Shown: piece by piece, positions 34,076-45,772 of the stretch
Layout of the letters: the number at the start of each line of letters is the position of its first letter
Position numbering within the stretch: position 1 is the stretch's first letter
Position numbers and translations under genes: made by a program
Notes under the pieces: generated by a model
Told to the model about the DNA's origin: nothing
Databases searched by the model: none
What the model saw: only the letters and a program-made list of their open reading frames with translations
NCBI GenBank assembly: GCA_023053685.1
Contig: JALIGW010000002.1
Span: 171,521,430 to 171,585,429 of the forward strand
From: Diadophis punctatus similis
Lineage: Eukaryota > Chordata > Lepidosauria > Squamata > Dipsadidae
Length of the DNA: 64,000 nt
Reading direction: 5' to 3'

Positions 34076-34270
34076 GGACAGTTTGATATGGTAATTAAAG
34101 CATGTGGCTAGAAATTGGGAGATCATGAGTTCTAACCCTGCCTTGACCTTGAGCCAGGCACTCTCCCTTAGCCATAGGAAGGAGGCAATGGTAAGTCACT
34201 TCTGAAATCTTGCCAAGGAAACTGCAGTCCAGGCAGTTTCCAGGAGTTAACACCAAGGCACACAAACACA
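34076..34270 (+). mobile_element. tRNA-derived SINE (family B)
   Basis: It has an A-box-like 'gatatggtaattaaagc' and a B-box-like 'gagttctaacccc'-type sequence, then 'aaggaggcaatggtaagtc', 'gccaaggaaactgcag' and 'ccaggagttaacacc'. This is the family split by the HES-carrying element. Confidence 0.75.
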
Positions 34271-34551
34271 AAACATCTTAAGTTCGAATTAAAAAAGAAC
34301 TATTTAGCAGAACAACAAGTGAGTTATGTCACCTCTAATCTGAGCAGTTATACTATGATTCACAGAGTATACGTATGTAACCCTGTGGTGTTTTGTGTAT
34401 GGGGGTTGTAATTCTGCACATACAAGAAACAAAAAGCAAAGTGGAATAATGCATCCAATTACGTTAATAGCCACAACATAACAGCCTAGTTGGAATCAAT
34501 CCAGTCCTGAAGCAGCTGCTGCCAAAGTACAGCTGAATAAGCACTACACAT

Positions 34552-34566
34552 GCACACACACACACA

Positions 34567-34617
<51 letters not shown>

Positions 34618-34619
34618 AA
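34552..34619. repeat. (CA)n microsatellite
   Basis: CA repeats with single interruptions. Confidence 0.97.
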
Positions 34620-36145
34620 AATACAGAAAAACGCACAAGTGATTTGTTAAGAGCTGGTTGTGTTTCTGTGTAGTAGATGCTGGAGGGAATTTTTATTGAA
34701 TCTGGCCCTAAGTTCCTGTGGCATGAAAAAGACCAAATGGCAAAGGAAAGTCTACATGCCAATTTGAAACTTCCCGGCCCAAAGAAATGAAGATTCCTGT
34801 AAAAACTGGAAAGCCCCCCCCATTTTAAATTCACATTCACAGTAACATTGATTTTGAAATCAAAGCTTCAAATAATTTCCACATTTACTTTGGAATAGAG
34901 AGACAGAAGAACCTCGTCTATGTCTTAGGCCAATGAGATTTTATTTCTGCTTGGCAAATAGGCTCCCTCAGAATTATCCTTGAGGGTCATCATTGTTTTC
35001 GGAGTATCTTTTATGAAACAGACTGTGGAAAGAACAAAGCTATGGGGATTTTCCAGAGAGAGAGATGAGTGAAGGTGTCTACCTAGGTTTTTGCAGACTT
35101 CTTTCTGTTTTCAGACATGGAGATTATATAGGCAGAATACAACGATCAAACCCCAATCCAAATCCTTCCCCTCACATTATTTCTGTACGAAACTAGCAGT
35201 AATAATGTTTGTGGTCTGGTCTCCTGTTTTAGTCAGCAGCACATTGTGAAGCAGCCTATCTTGCCCATCAAGAGAATTGCAAAACCCACAGAGTTGACCA
35301 CAGAGGAGAAGGAGGAGGAGGAGAAGGATCAGAGGCCTGAAAGCAAAAGAACCACAAAGCTCAATGAGTCTGTCTTGAGGGAGTCTTTAAAACGATGCTG
35401 CCCAGATGCATTAAAATCAGGGGCAAGTTTTGCCATTGTGATGTGGATTGTACTTGGTGCTTCTGACACTCAAGGATCAATCAATCATGGGACATATTCA
35501 GAAGGGAGTTTCACGTCTGTATACTCCTTATAACAGATTTGAAATATAGTCTCTATCTGATAGTAGGAAGAAGCCCACACAGTGTGAGTGTTTTGCTTGT
35601 TTCCCAGAAGGTTTATCTGTTGTTCTGGAGCCCATGATAAGAAATTGGTCTGCAAGATAGTGTCAGTATCCTTCTGTCTGTAGTCTGCAACTTGTTTTAG
35701 CAAAGATGTTTTGAAGTTTTCAGGCAAATAAAGATGGCTTTATGTTTGTGGGAATCAAAATCACTCTATGGGTTTAACTTCCACGTTCTTTATTCATTCT
35801 GTACATGTCCTGTGTTCATGTAACATAAACTATTCATTTCTGTAGCGTGCGGAACCTGATAAACCTGAGTTACTAAGAAAAAAGATCCTTCTGCACAAGG
35901 CTATACTTTCATTGTGTTTGGTTTTTAAATGGTAACCTGTGTACTTCAGGTGTCAAAAAATAGCATAGAAAAGAAGGTGAAAATCTGAAATGTAAAAATG
36001 TAAGTTAATTAAACTCACTGGCAATAGAATTTTAGAAAGATGATTTGTTACAGATCGAAAAATTATGATCCAAGGCATTCAAATAATCTGGGTTATTGTC
36101 ATATGGATTTAATTCACTTTGAGGGAAGTTAGAAATAGAACGTAG
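34620..36145. other. No recognised gene; one unexplained open frame
   Basis: A frame at 35246-35533 starts after a pyrimidine run and AG near 35232 and contains an acidic tract (TTEEKEEEEKDQ), but it matches nothing I know and has no donor signal or partner exon. Confidence 0.35.
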
Positions 36146-36500
36146 TGTAGAATAATAGAGTTGGAGGGACCTTGGAGGTCCTCTAATTCAGGGGTCTCCA
36201 ACCTTGGCAACTTTAAGACTTGTGGACTTCAACTCCCAGAATTCCTCAGCCAGCAAAGATGGCTGAGGAATTCTGAGAGTTAAAGTCCACAAGTCTTAAA
36301 GTTGCCAAGGTTGGAGACCTGTGCTCTAGTTCAACCCCCTGCTTGAGCAGGAGACCTGTTACCATTTCAGACAAATGGTTGTCTAGTCTCTTTTTGAAAA
36401 CCTCCAGTGATGAAGCACCCACAACTTCTGAAGGCAACCCATTCCACTGGTTCATTTTTCTCACCATCAGGAAATTTCTCCTTAGTTCTAGGGATGCTTG
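36146..36500 (-). mobile_element. CR1 LINE 3' end, antisense, with nested MITE
   Basis: Minus-strand CR1 3' end: 'agaataatagagttggaggg' is the tail, followed inward by the '...gcaggagacctg...', 'acaaatggttgtctagtctc' and 'aggaaatttctccttag' landmarks. It is interrupted at 36189-36323. Confidence 0.88.
36189..36323. mobile_element. Palindromic hAT MITE, 135 bp, in CR1
   Basis: The whole element is a near-perfect inverted repeat: 'ggggtctccaaccttggcaa' at the left against its inverse at the right, meeting near 'cagccagcaaagatggctg'. The flanks CTCTAATT and CTCTAGTT agree at 7 of 8 bases, giving an hAT-size target duplication. Confidence 0.9.
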
Positions 36501-38415
36501 TATGCAAGTTATATTGTACAACTTGGTTGTACATATCATGACTCTTTGCTTTTGGAAAATGCCTTGGAGTGTTTTCTTGTTCCCCTGTTGTTTTTAGCTT
36601 TTTTTTCTTTTTTCTTTCCTTCATCTTTCTCCCTAATTTTCTTTATTAGATTTCTAGTTTTTTTCTGAGTTTCTATTATATATTGTTACTGTGAAGCCTC
36701 TTAATACCCTTAATAACAATTAAAAACATGGATTGCAATTTCAGAGCAGGGCTGCCCTTTCCAAATCACAGTACAGTCTTTTGCTTTTCATTAGAATCCT
36801 CAATCAGATACAGGTGCAACAGACAGAGAGACAGACAGACCAGTTCTGACCATGAATCTCTATGAATGGAACTGAACACAAAAGTCCATTCACAGTATCT
36901 CTGTCAGGCAGTGATTTTATATTGCCTGTTACATGTATATGCAGGGAGCTGCATTCCTATCTAATATAATGGTTTATTCCTGAGCACGTGATTAATATGT
37001 TCCTAGTACGCATGTGTACATTCCTTTCTTTGATCAGTCCTTCTGTTCCAGCTTCTGTGGGAGCAAGAGGTGTTTTTATAGCAAAGATGTAATTAATGAG
37101 AATTTATTGTTTTTGTACTGAAATAAATATTCCTACTTAGAACTTTAAACTGCGGTTTCATTTATAATGTCAGAGTTCCAGGAAAAGATCTATTTTCGCC
37201 TCTAATGAGAGTTATTCTCATCCTGACAATCTCTCATTTTCTCATTTCAATAGTATCATGTTGGGATTGTGAGACGTTTGTTCTTTTCATCTTTAAGCTT
37301 TTTGAACTGTGCAAAACTATTACAAATAATTCTGTGATATACTAATAGATTAACTGGCTTCTAGTCACTTCCACCATATTAAGAGAACTCGCAAGATCCA
37401 GTTGAACAAAGTTTTCTCCCTATACATTGCAGTCAACTAAGGTGTGACAATCTGACATCCTCTCTCCAAAAAGCTAGTTTTCCTGAGTCCCTAATGAGTA
37501 ACCATAATGACTGGTGAATCATGCTCAACATTAGTGTTAGAACCTATGCAAATTCTGCCCAAGAAGTACACTAAAAAAGTGATATCTTGTGTCTGTCTGT
37601 CCAGTAAATTTCATAAGTGAAAGCGAAAATGCTTGTAATAACCTTGTGCTGTTCTTACTGCAGTAGGTATAGCTTTGCAGACAGAAGCATTTTTATCCTG
37701 CTCTAGCTTAAATTCATTTATTCTGCTGTAGCCCACCTGGCAATAATTGAAAAGTGAGGAGAGGAATTTGCTTTCTTAAGATACAAAAACCCTGACTGAC
37801 TTTAATCAGGGAGGGCTATTTTGATACCAGAGCACTGACCTTCAAAGCCAAAAGTGCATTTTGATATTTTGCCTCCTGACTTTGCCATTCACTTAGAACA
37901 CAGAGAGGCTGTCAGGAAACCTGGACTGGGAAAAACAAAAAGAGGGACTGAGACCTGCAAATTAGCATCAAAGGACTGGCCTTAGGTTTATTGGGACATT
38001 TATTAGTGTTGTTTTCATTATTTACACCACTGTTGATGCTAAGAGATCTCATTAAAAGTGTAATAAATGTAAGAAAAATTTACAGGCCAATAAAAGGTCC
38101 AAAGTTGATACCTCCCCCCCTTTCTCTTAGTGCTTGAAGTTTTTCTTGCTTTTCTTCATACAATTGTAAACAACTTGCTGTAGTATCACACTAAAGCTGC
38201 TGATAACTGATGGAAGACTGAAATAATTTTAGTCCTGGTTCAGGACAAGGGGGTGATGGATAATGCCGGCTGCTTTCAGATACTTTTACCTCATGAGCCC
38301 CATCATGTCTCTTCTGGCATTGGCAGAAAATATTTTCTATTCAAAGTAGGGGACTGGCAAGGCAATAGACCAATTTTTAGACAATTTCAAATCCTTCCCA
38401 TAAAAATATTCACTT
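36501..38415. other. No recognised feature
   Basis: A block at about 37690-38070 looks unlike the AT-rich background and could be conserved non-coding DNA, but this is an impression only. Confidence 0.35.
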
Positions 38416-38565
38416 TAGAATAGAATAGAATAGAATTCTTTATTGCCAAGTGTGATTGGACACACAAGGAATTTGTCTTTGGTGCATACGCTCTCAGTGT
38501 ACATAAAAGAAAAGATACATTTGTCAAGACTCATGAGGTACAACACTTAATGATTGTCATAGTAA
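38416..38565 (-). mobile_element. LINE 3'-end repeat with (AGAAT)n-type tail
   Basis: 'agaattctttattgccaagtg' followed by 'gattggacacacaaggaatt' and 'cagtgtacataaaagaaaag' is a common squamate repeat. The AATAAA-like signal and simple tail are at its left, so it is antisense. An L2-type origin is likely but not shown. A short copy sits in CR1 at 44550-44642. Confidence 0.65.
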
Positions 38566-39389
38566 TTCATTTCTGCCATGAAAATATCAGTTGTTGGCTT
38601 ATTTCTGTAAAAGGCAATAATGGCAATTATAATGGCAATAGTGGAGCTGTCTGTGAAGCAAATATGCAGTTTCTAAGTGAAAAAAATGGTTGATTTAGAA
38701 TTTATCTGAATAAATGAATTACTTTTCAGGATATTTCTGTAAAAAACAAAAAAGGAAAGGGAGGGAGGGAGAGAGGGAAACAAGGAAAAAATAAATGCAA
38801 GAAGAACTGAAGAAGCTCTTGGATGAGAAGGGAATTATCTTCAATGAAAAACCAGAAAGTCCAGTTGCCTCTTGAAAAAGCACCTTTGGGACAATAAATT
38901 CAAGAGTTCAGAGAGTAAGAAAGATACTCGTGTAGAATGAAGCATTACTACAAAGGCAGAACAAGCATGGAACTGGACATATAGAAAAAACCAAACCCTC
39001 AAACTACAGTTTAAAAAATAGATGTAAACTTCCAAAAAAAGTTTCAAAATATTAATTTCCTAATAATTTAATATTTAGGATAAATAATATGTTACACCAT
39101 TTTATAGGCAGCATATAAGCAGGCAACACACTGAAATTGTTCTGTGCCTGCAGTTTTTTTCACTGATCATCTAACATTCCATTCCTCATAACTGAGTCTC
39201 TCATATCAAACTGCAAAAAGTTAAGTTCAATGTCAACTGAGGCCAAAGTGGCAGATAAAGTCCACTCATCCTTCCAGGCACACCCAAGGCAGCCATGAAA
39301 CTGCAATCAAGAATCTAAGATCAACTGTCATGCAAAACCTATCTCATCTACATAAACAGAGAGCTACAATGCTAAAACCCAAGGAAGTT
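38566..39389. other. No recognised feature
   Basis: Nothing supported apart from a purine-rich patch at 38750-38800. Confidence 0.45.
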
Positions 39390-39553
39390 TTTTTTAATTT
39401 ATTTATTTATTTATTTTGTTTGTCAAACATGTACAAGATAGTAGGTGTTTGTATAAACATAACATAAGCAAAGAAGTACAGATAAATGAGGACAATAGGA
39501 CAGTAAGACAGGGATAGTAGGCACAGTGGTGCGCTTATGCACGCCCCTTACAG
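39390..39553 (-). mobile_element. Squamate LINE/SINE 3'-end repeat, copy 1
   Basis: After an ATTT tail come 'tgtacaagatagtaggtg', 'gaggacaataggacag', 'ggtgcgcttatgcacgcccc' and 'ttacag'. The same sequence is at 52354-52530. Class is not known to me. Confidence 0.65.
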
Positions 39554-40050
39554 TTTAAGTTTAAGTTACAGTTACAGTTTAAGTTTGTAAAACTTTCTTG
39601 CAGAAGTACAAAAAGAGCAGCAGGAGGGCTGCATGAAGAACTCCAAAGTTTTAGGAATGGCCTTTAAAAGTTGTCATTCAATTTTATTTTTTCTTTGGAA
39701 CAGGAAGAGTAGAAAGAATCATGTCTCTTGATTTAATTAATTTATATAAAGGACATTTTATATTTAATCAAATAAAATATATTGTTACTTGTGCTAGGAC
39801 CCAACTTCCCTCCCCCCATCCTTGCTTCCTTTTAGAAGTTTAGCTTGAAGGAGACCACTCAAAAATCAAGTGTGTCCTTTAGCTGAAAAGATTGGGCATT
39901 TCTGCTTTTTTACTACCTATATGAACTGGCAATTTTATGTGGGCTGGTAAGCCTGTATTTAACCTCATTTATGGAGCTTGGGGCCCAACAATCAAACATT
40001 GCTGCACAAATCAGTTCCTGATAAACTATTTATTGCATGTTATTCTAGAT
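39554..40050. other. No recognised feature
   Basis: A short imperfect repetition of 'agtttaagtt' lies near 39551-39585. Nothing else. Confidence 0.45.
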
Positions 40051-40535
40051 CAGTGGTTCCCAACCTTTTTGTGATCGAGTACCACTTGGAGGTCCCGTAC
40101 AGTCGCCGCGTACCACCTGGTTCCAGAGAAACTAAATTCAATCAGATATCACTTCATTTCCATAATTGTACAAGTAGAACACGCAAACCAACTACGAAAA
40201 CAACAACTCAATGTGAGGGCTGTATCTGCTTCTCCACCAGCTGGTCAATGCGGGGCATGACTTTGCTCACAGCACATCGGAAATCATGCCCGGGCGCAGC
40301 AAGACGGTTCCGGCTCTTCGACTTGATGGTCATGAAGGCTGAGAAAACTGGATTCTCAGGCCGCTGGGACCAGGTGGGTGGCGTGTGGCAACAGTTGCAA
40401 ATCGTTGCCAGATTATCTTGTGTTAGGCAGTAAACATTTTTGTGAAGTAAAAAATAACTAACTAAAAATCGTTCATGACCCCGAAAGTGTTCGCGTACCA
40501 CTAGTGGTACACGTACCACAGGTTGGGAACCACTG
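40051..40535. mobile_element. hAT element, 485 bp, internally deleted, perfect target duplication
   Basis: CAGTGGTTCCCAACCTTTTT at the left is inverse to ACAGGTTGGGAACCACTG at the right. TTCTAGAT is at both 40043-40050 and 40536-40543. It retains the end of a transposase gene on the minus strand. Confidence 0.93.
40208..40345 (-). pseudogene. hAT transposase C-terminal remnant
   Basis: Minus-strand frame ending ...AFMTIKSKSRNRL, then FRCAVSKVMPRIDQLV and EKQIQPSH-stop (stop at 40208-40210). The NRL...R.A.S...PRI..LV...Q.Q.SH pattern is the familiar C-terminus of hAT transposases and of host genes derived from them (ZBED-type). The open frame continues upstream to 40519, but that part is not recognisable transposase. 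The zinc finger, most of the catalytic RNase-H-like fold and its DDE residues are gone. Confidence 0.7.
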
Positions 40536-40561
40536 TTCTAGATTATCCTAGGTTTATCTAT

Positions 40562-40655
40562 ATACCACTGTGATAATTGGGTGACATTGGATTTGAACTT
40601 GGATTTTCCAAGTCCTAGTTCTATATCTTAACAATTATGCTGCACTGGCTCTATG
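40562..40655 (-). mobile_element. tRNA-derived SINE head (family C), antisense
   Basis: On the minus strand: 'agccagtgcagcataattgt' (A-box region), 'actaggacttgg' and 'aagttcaaatccaatg' (B-box region). Only the tRNA-like part is left. Confidence 0.6.
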
Positions 40656-42174
40656 GTGCTACACATGTTCAAAAGAATGCTTGAGTAGAAGTCCACTTAA
40701 TGCCTAGTCATTCAAGACAGACAGGACAGGGGCCAAGTAGCTGATGGCAGAGTTATATAAGGACACTCTCTTTGGGACCTGCATAATTCTATATACTTGT
40801 TCTGAAAGAGCAGGTCTTAAGTTTCAGTCAGCTCAACTTGAAATTGATGAAATTTAGGTTGCTTAGATTTAGTTCCTGGCCAAATACCTGTATATTTCCT
40901 GGAGCTGATGAACATATGTATAAAGAAAACAAAGATTGCAGATGCCACCCACCCAGATACTTGTGGGAAGGAAGGTAGTTCAACCTGTCTTCCTTCTTTG
41001 AGCATCTGAATCAGGTTCTAATGCACAGAAACCTTTGGAGACAAAAAGAACAATTTTTATGCAGTTGCAGTCTTTTTTTTAGACCCAATACCACTGAAGG
41101 TGTGTGTGTGTGTGGGCTGTCTAGACATAAGAGTAAATACGTTTTAGAATAAATATATCAAAGAAAATGAAATATTTCCTCAAGAAACTAGTATGAATAA
41201 AGCTAAACTCATTTTTCTGAATGAATGAATAAACATGGCTTTGACACCTGGAAAAAAAATGTCAGAGAAAGGATTTTAAATCATGCCAGTAGTAGTGACT
41301 TACTGTACAACGTTTGCTAGAATTATCTAACCACTGTTGTGCTGAAATAACAATTAGGAGGACATGCTTATGGTTCCTTTAAAACCGTGAGATACTGGTG
41401 GGAAAGGATTCAAATTCTTTTTTCAGTGAAGTTTTTATCCAGCAAAAGGTCTTTATGAGTACAAGCAGCCTCTGTGTCTTGGGCCTTAGTTGTAGCATAC
41501 AGAAAATTACATGTGACAGGACGTGTTCCAACTGTAATTCCCTGGACTAATACAAATGTGTTAGAAAGAGCATGATGCTAAAGTGGTTTTTCCTCATCTT
41601 GTTCAACATGCTGTGCAGTCCTGTGCATACATGTATGGCTAGGTACACCGGTATGATAAGGTACTGAGTTTTTACTTAACCAATATAGTGAGGGACGTTG
41701 GGTATCATCCGGATCCCATCAGCCAAGAAATGTTGGCTGGTGAAAATCAGGAGAGGTGCCTTCTCTACTGCAGCTCCTGCCTTTTGGAATTTTCTCCCTT
41801 CAGATATCAGGATGACCCCCACTCATTTCCTGGATGTATTAATATCAATAGTAACACTTTAGATATGATGTTCTTTAAACATTTTTTTAATGTTTTATGA
41901 TGCTGATTGAGTTCTACACATTTAAAATGGCATCTCTGTAATTAAGCGCTTAACTTGCACTGTGAAGTCCGGGAAGCAAAATGACAAAGTTAGTGATAGA
42001 AATTCCAGCATTTCTTCCACTGTTCCCCGCATTAGAGCCTTCTCCAGAAAGGTGGGTCTCTGCACAATGTATCTGAAGCTGGATAATTTCAATCTGGTAA
42101 TTTGTGCCTTGAATGAGAACTCTGGGTTGATTTGTTCAATGGGTGCATTTATTTGTTTCCTTGGCTGTCCATGG
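40656..42174. other. No recognised feature
   Basis: Nothing supported. Short GT run near 41100. Confidence 0.45.
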
Positions 42175-42509
42175 TACAGGTAGTCCTTGACTTTTTCACA
42201 CTTATGACTGTTGCAGCGTCCCCATGGTTACGTAATTTACATTTGGATGCTTGACAATTGACTCACCTTTATGATGGTTGAAGTGTCCCAGAGTCATGTG
42301 ATCCCCTTTTGTGACCTTCTATCAAGCAAAGTCAATGGGGAAACCAGATTCACTTAACAACTGTGTTACTAATTGAAGAACTGCAGAGATTCACTTAAAC
42401 AAATGTGACAAGACAAATTGTAAAATGGGGCAAAAGTCACTAAACAATTTCTCCCTTAGCAACATAAATTTCGGGCTCAATTATGGTTGTAAATTGAGGA
42501 CTACCTGTA
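42175..42509. mobile_element. Tc1/mariner-like non-autonomous element, ~331 bp, TA duplication
   Basis: CAGGTAGTCCTTGACTT (42177) and AATTGAGGACTACCTG (to 42507) are inverse ends, flanked on each side by TA. The internal sequence 'tcacttaacaactgtgttac' and 'caaagtcaatggggaaacc' is shared with 29066-29290. Confidence 0.85.
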
Positions 42510-44054
42510 TTCTCAGGAGTCTTCTCCAACACCAAAGTTCAACAGTGTTGGTTCTCTTCCTATCTTGCATCTTCAAAGTTCAAACTCATATTATAGAAGC
42601 CCAGTTATTGAAGGGCACAAAGTAAGATGTACCGCTCTGACTTTTATGGCATTGTTTGGACTTTGGGGGACTAGAAAGATACAAATAGTTATAGCACAAA
42701 CACAATCAATGTTTCTTTTATGCAGTGTGGGTGGCAGAAATATGCACATGGGCTTGTGGCTGTATGCAAGGATTTGTACTGTTTTAGTGTACGAGGGATC
42801 TTGGTACAGAGACATCACAAACAATGTTAATATAACATGACCTTTTTGTAATATTGTTTAAACATTTAGGGGAGGGGGTGTTAGGATAAACAGACTGTGT
42901 AACCATTTATTAAATGCTTATACTTTGTTTTATTGATATAGCTAAACAAATCTCATTTTTCTCAGCACTTTCTCTACTAAAAGACACTGCTGTTGTGCTA
43001 AGACAGAAAGTGGGGGGAGGGTTTACATATGGAGAAGGGTGGAAGTTGATGGCCAGCAGTGACAGCTGTGAAGCATCATCAAAGAACAACATCCATGATT
43101 CAGCTCTCTTCTAAGCATCTTTCCTTTTGTGGATAAATGCTTATGTTTGGCTTATAATTCAGAGGCAAGATTTTAGAACCACCAAGCTGCCACACAAGAA
43201 GGTGACTTATACACTTGCAGTGACAATAAAGAAGTTCTCAGGCTCATCTATTTTGTCTCAGTCCTACCAATAAAAATAAAATAATGCTTGGAGAAGTTGC
43301 ATGAAACAAGTAAAGGTAACATGTTTGTGTTACCAGCCAATGTGCTGGCTGTAAGAAAAACTGTAGAATCCATATTAATATGACATGTAATCAAACTTTA
43401 ATATGCTAAGACTCGACTACTATTACAAATGTAGTTGTTTTAATATGTATTAAATTACACAAATTAGACTGGGACAATTTTACAAAAATGCCAATATCTC
43501 AGATTTTCTTGGGAGATGTTCTTAATGGAGAGTTATGAGTGCCCACTCGGTGCATTTAAACACTGCATTAAAGCTCTAGAAGCCCAACAGCCCGCTTTAC
43601 CCAAGGACGTTTTTCTGAACAGCCCAATTTTTCAACCCAGCAAAAGAATTACATCATTTCCCTGTTTCCAAATTCTGAAGAGCATCAATATTAGCATGCT
43701 TCAACACTCTTCCCACAGCAGGGTGGGAGGGCCCATATAGAAAAGTTCTAGTGAACTAAGATTGTGCCCTGGGGACAAGGAGCTATTGAAATTACAGCTC
43801 GTGCCCTGTTGTATCATATCCTTTATAAGCATCCTAGGAATCACGTTGTAACTCCTTACCCGATAAAAGAGCCAGAAAATCTGGATTTTTTAAATATGTA
43901 GTATTATCAGCTCACTATGATCTCATTTCCTTGAATGTAGCAAAATTCTGCCCAGTGATCAATCTGCCATCAATTCTAACATTCTTATCCTTTTTTTAAA
44001 AAAATCATTTTGTTTTTAATGTGTTTTATTTTGAATGATGTCTCCATCATTCAT
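42510..44054. other. No recognised feature
   Basis: Nothing supported on either strand. Confidence 0.45.
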
Positions 44055-44549
44055 AGCAGGAGATTGCAAGGATGTGATGACAGAGGACTGGAAAAGAGCT
44101 GATGTAGTTCCTATCTTCAAACAAAGAAAAAAAATAGATCCAGGAAACGACAGACCTATCAGCCTGACCTCAATATCTGGGAAGATTCTGAAAAAAATAA
44201 TTAAGCAACGAATTAGTGAACACCTAGAGACAACAAAGTCATAACCAAAAGCCAACATGAGTTTGTCAAAAACAGATCATGCCAGACAAATCTTATTGCA
44301 TTCTTTGACAAAGGGGCAAAATTAGTGGACCAGAGGAATTTACTTGCACTTCAGTAAAGGCATTTGTAAAGTAGATCACAATCTACTATTTGATAAGATA
44401 GAAAAATGTGGGTTAGACAGCATCATCACCAGATGGATTCGTAACTGGCTGACCAACTACACTCAATGGAACTGCATCTACATGGAGGGAAGTATGCAGT
44501 GGTGTACCCCAAGGCTCTGTTTTAGGCCCAGTACTCTTCAACATCTTCA

Positions 44550-44642
44550 ATAGAATCAATAGAATCAAAAGAATTCTTTATTGGCCAAGTGTGATTGGAC
44601 ACACAAGGAATTTGTCTTTGGTGCATATGCTCCATATGATTG
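44550..44642 (-). mobile_element. 93-bp LINE-tail insertion inside CR1
   Basis: The same repeat as 38416-38565, very short and antisense, flanked by TTCA on both sides (44546-44549 and 44643-44646). CR1 homology resumes exactly after it. Confidence 0.8.
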
Positions 44643-45075
44643 TTCATCAATGATTTGGATGAGGGGATAGATGGGGAAACTCATCAAATTTGCAGATGAC
44701 ACCAAGCTGGCAGGAATAGCTAACACTCCAGAAGATAGGCTTCAGATACAGAAGGATCTTGACAAGACATGAATACTGGGCCGTATCTAATAAAATGAAA
44801 TTCAATGGTGAAAAAAGTAAGGTTCTACATTTAGGCAAGAAAAACCAAATGCAGAGGTGTAGTGTAGGTGGTACCTCGCTCAATAGTAGTAACTGTGAGA
44901 GGGATCTTAGAGTCCTAGTGGACAATCACTTAAATATGAGCCAGCAATGTGCTGCAGCTGCCAAAAAAGCCAACACAATTGCATTACGCTGCATTAACAG
45001 AGGGATAGAATCAAGACCACACTTAGAATACTGCATCCAGTTTTGGCCGTCATGATGTAAAAAAGATGTTGAGAC

Positions 45076-45315
45076 CAGGGGTGGGTTCCGGATTGTGTTA
45101 CTGCCGGTTCGCTCAGGTATGTGCATGCACAGTACTAAAAAAGGCTTCTGTGCATGTGCAGAAGCAAAAAACAAGATAGTGCCGCCTATGGCGCCACCGA
45201 GAAAACCAGCTTGGAGGAGTGGCAGGCCTGGGTCGCAGCCGGTTCCAGCGACCCAGGCCGCCAAGTTACTACCTATTCTATAGAACCAGTCAGAACCGGT
45301 AGGAACCCACCTCTG
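45076..45315. mobile_element. Non-autonomous hAT (CAGGGGTGGGTTC family), 240 bp, inside CR1
   Basis: CAGGGGTGGGTTCC at the left is inverse to GGAACCCACCTCTG at the right. The flanks GTTGAGAC and GTTGAAAC match at 7 of 8. Removing it restores the CR1 reading across 'gttgag...ctttagaaagag'. TGTGCATGTGCA at 45149-45160 looks like a CpG-decayed NRF1-like core. Confidence 0.93.
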
Positions 45316-45772
45316 GTTGAAACTTTAGAAAGAGTGCAGAGAAGAGCAACAAAAATGATTAGGGGACTGGAGGCTAAAACATATGAAGAACGGTTGCAGG
45401 AACTGGGTATGTCTAGTCTTATGAAAAGAAGGACTAGGGGAGACATGATAGCAGTGTTCCAATAACTCAGCGGTTGCCACAAAGAAGAGGGGGGTCAAGC
45501 TATTCTCCAAAGCACCTGAGGGCAGGACATGAAGCAATGGATGGAAACTAATCAAGGAGAGAAGCAACCTAGAACTAAGGAGAAATTTTCTGACAGTTAG
45601 AACAATTAATCAGTGGAACAACTTGCATCCAGAAGTTGTGAATGCTCCAACACTGGAAGTTTTTAAGAAGAGATTTGACAAACATTTGTCTGAAGTGGTG
45701 TAGGATTTCCTGCCTGAGCAGGGGAGTTGGACTAGACCACCAAGGTCCCTTCCAACTCTGTTATTCTATGAT

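Larger units (their letters stand above)
44055..45772 (+). pseudogene. CR1 LINE, 3' half (RT domain to 3' end), broken
   Basis: Plus-strand frames give EDWKRADVVPIFKQ, DPGNDRPISLTSISGKIL, then (shifted) a remnant of the 'DFSKAF' motif near 44355, HNLLFDKIEKCGLDSI and [14 protein letters not shown]-like region follows near 44505, then FADDTKLAG with the catalytic FADD at 44689-44700. Downstream are the usual C-terminal reads ([59 protein letters not shown]) and the 3'UTR, ending 'ttattctatgatg' at 45772. Several frameshifts are present, as are two nested insertions (44550-44642 and 45076-45315). The 5' half is missing. Confidence 0.95.

Noticed and set aside
35246..35533. Possible exon with acidic tract (KEEEEKDQ)
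   Set aside because: A pyrimidine run and AG precede it, but there is no recognised homology, donor site or neighbouring exon.
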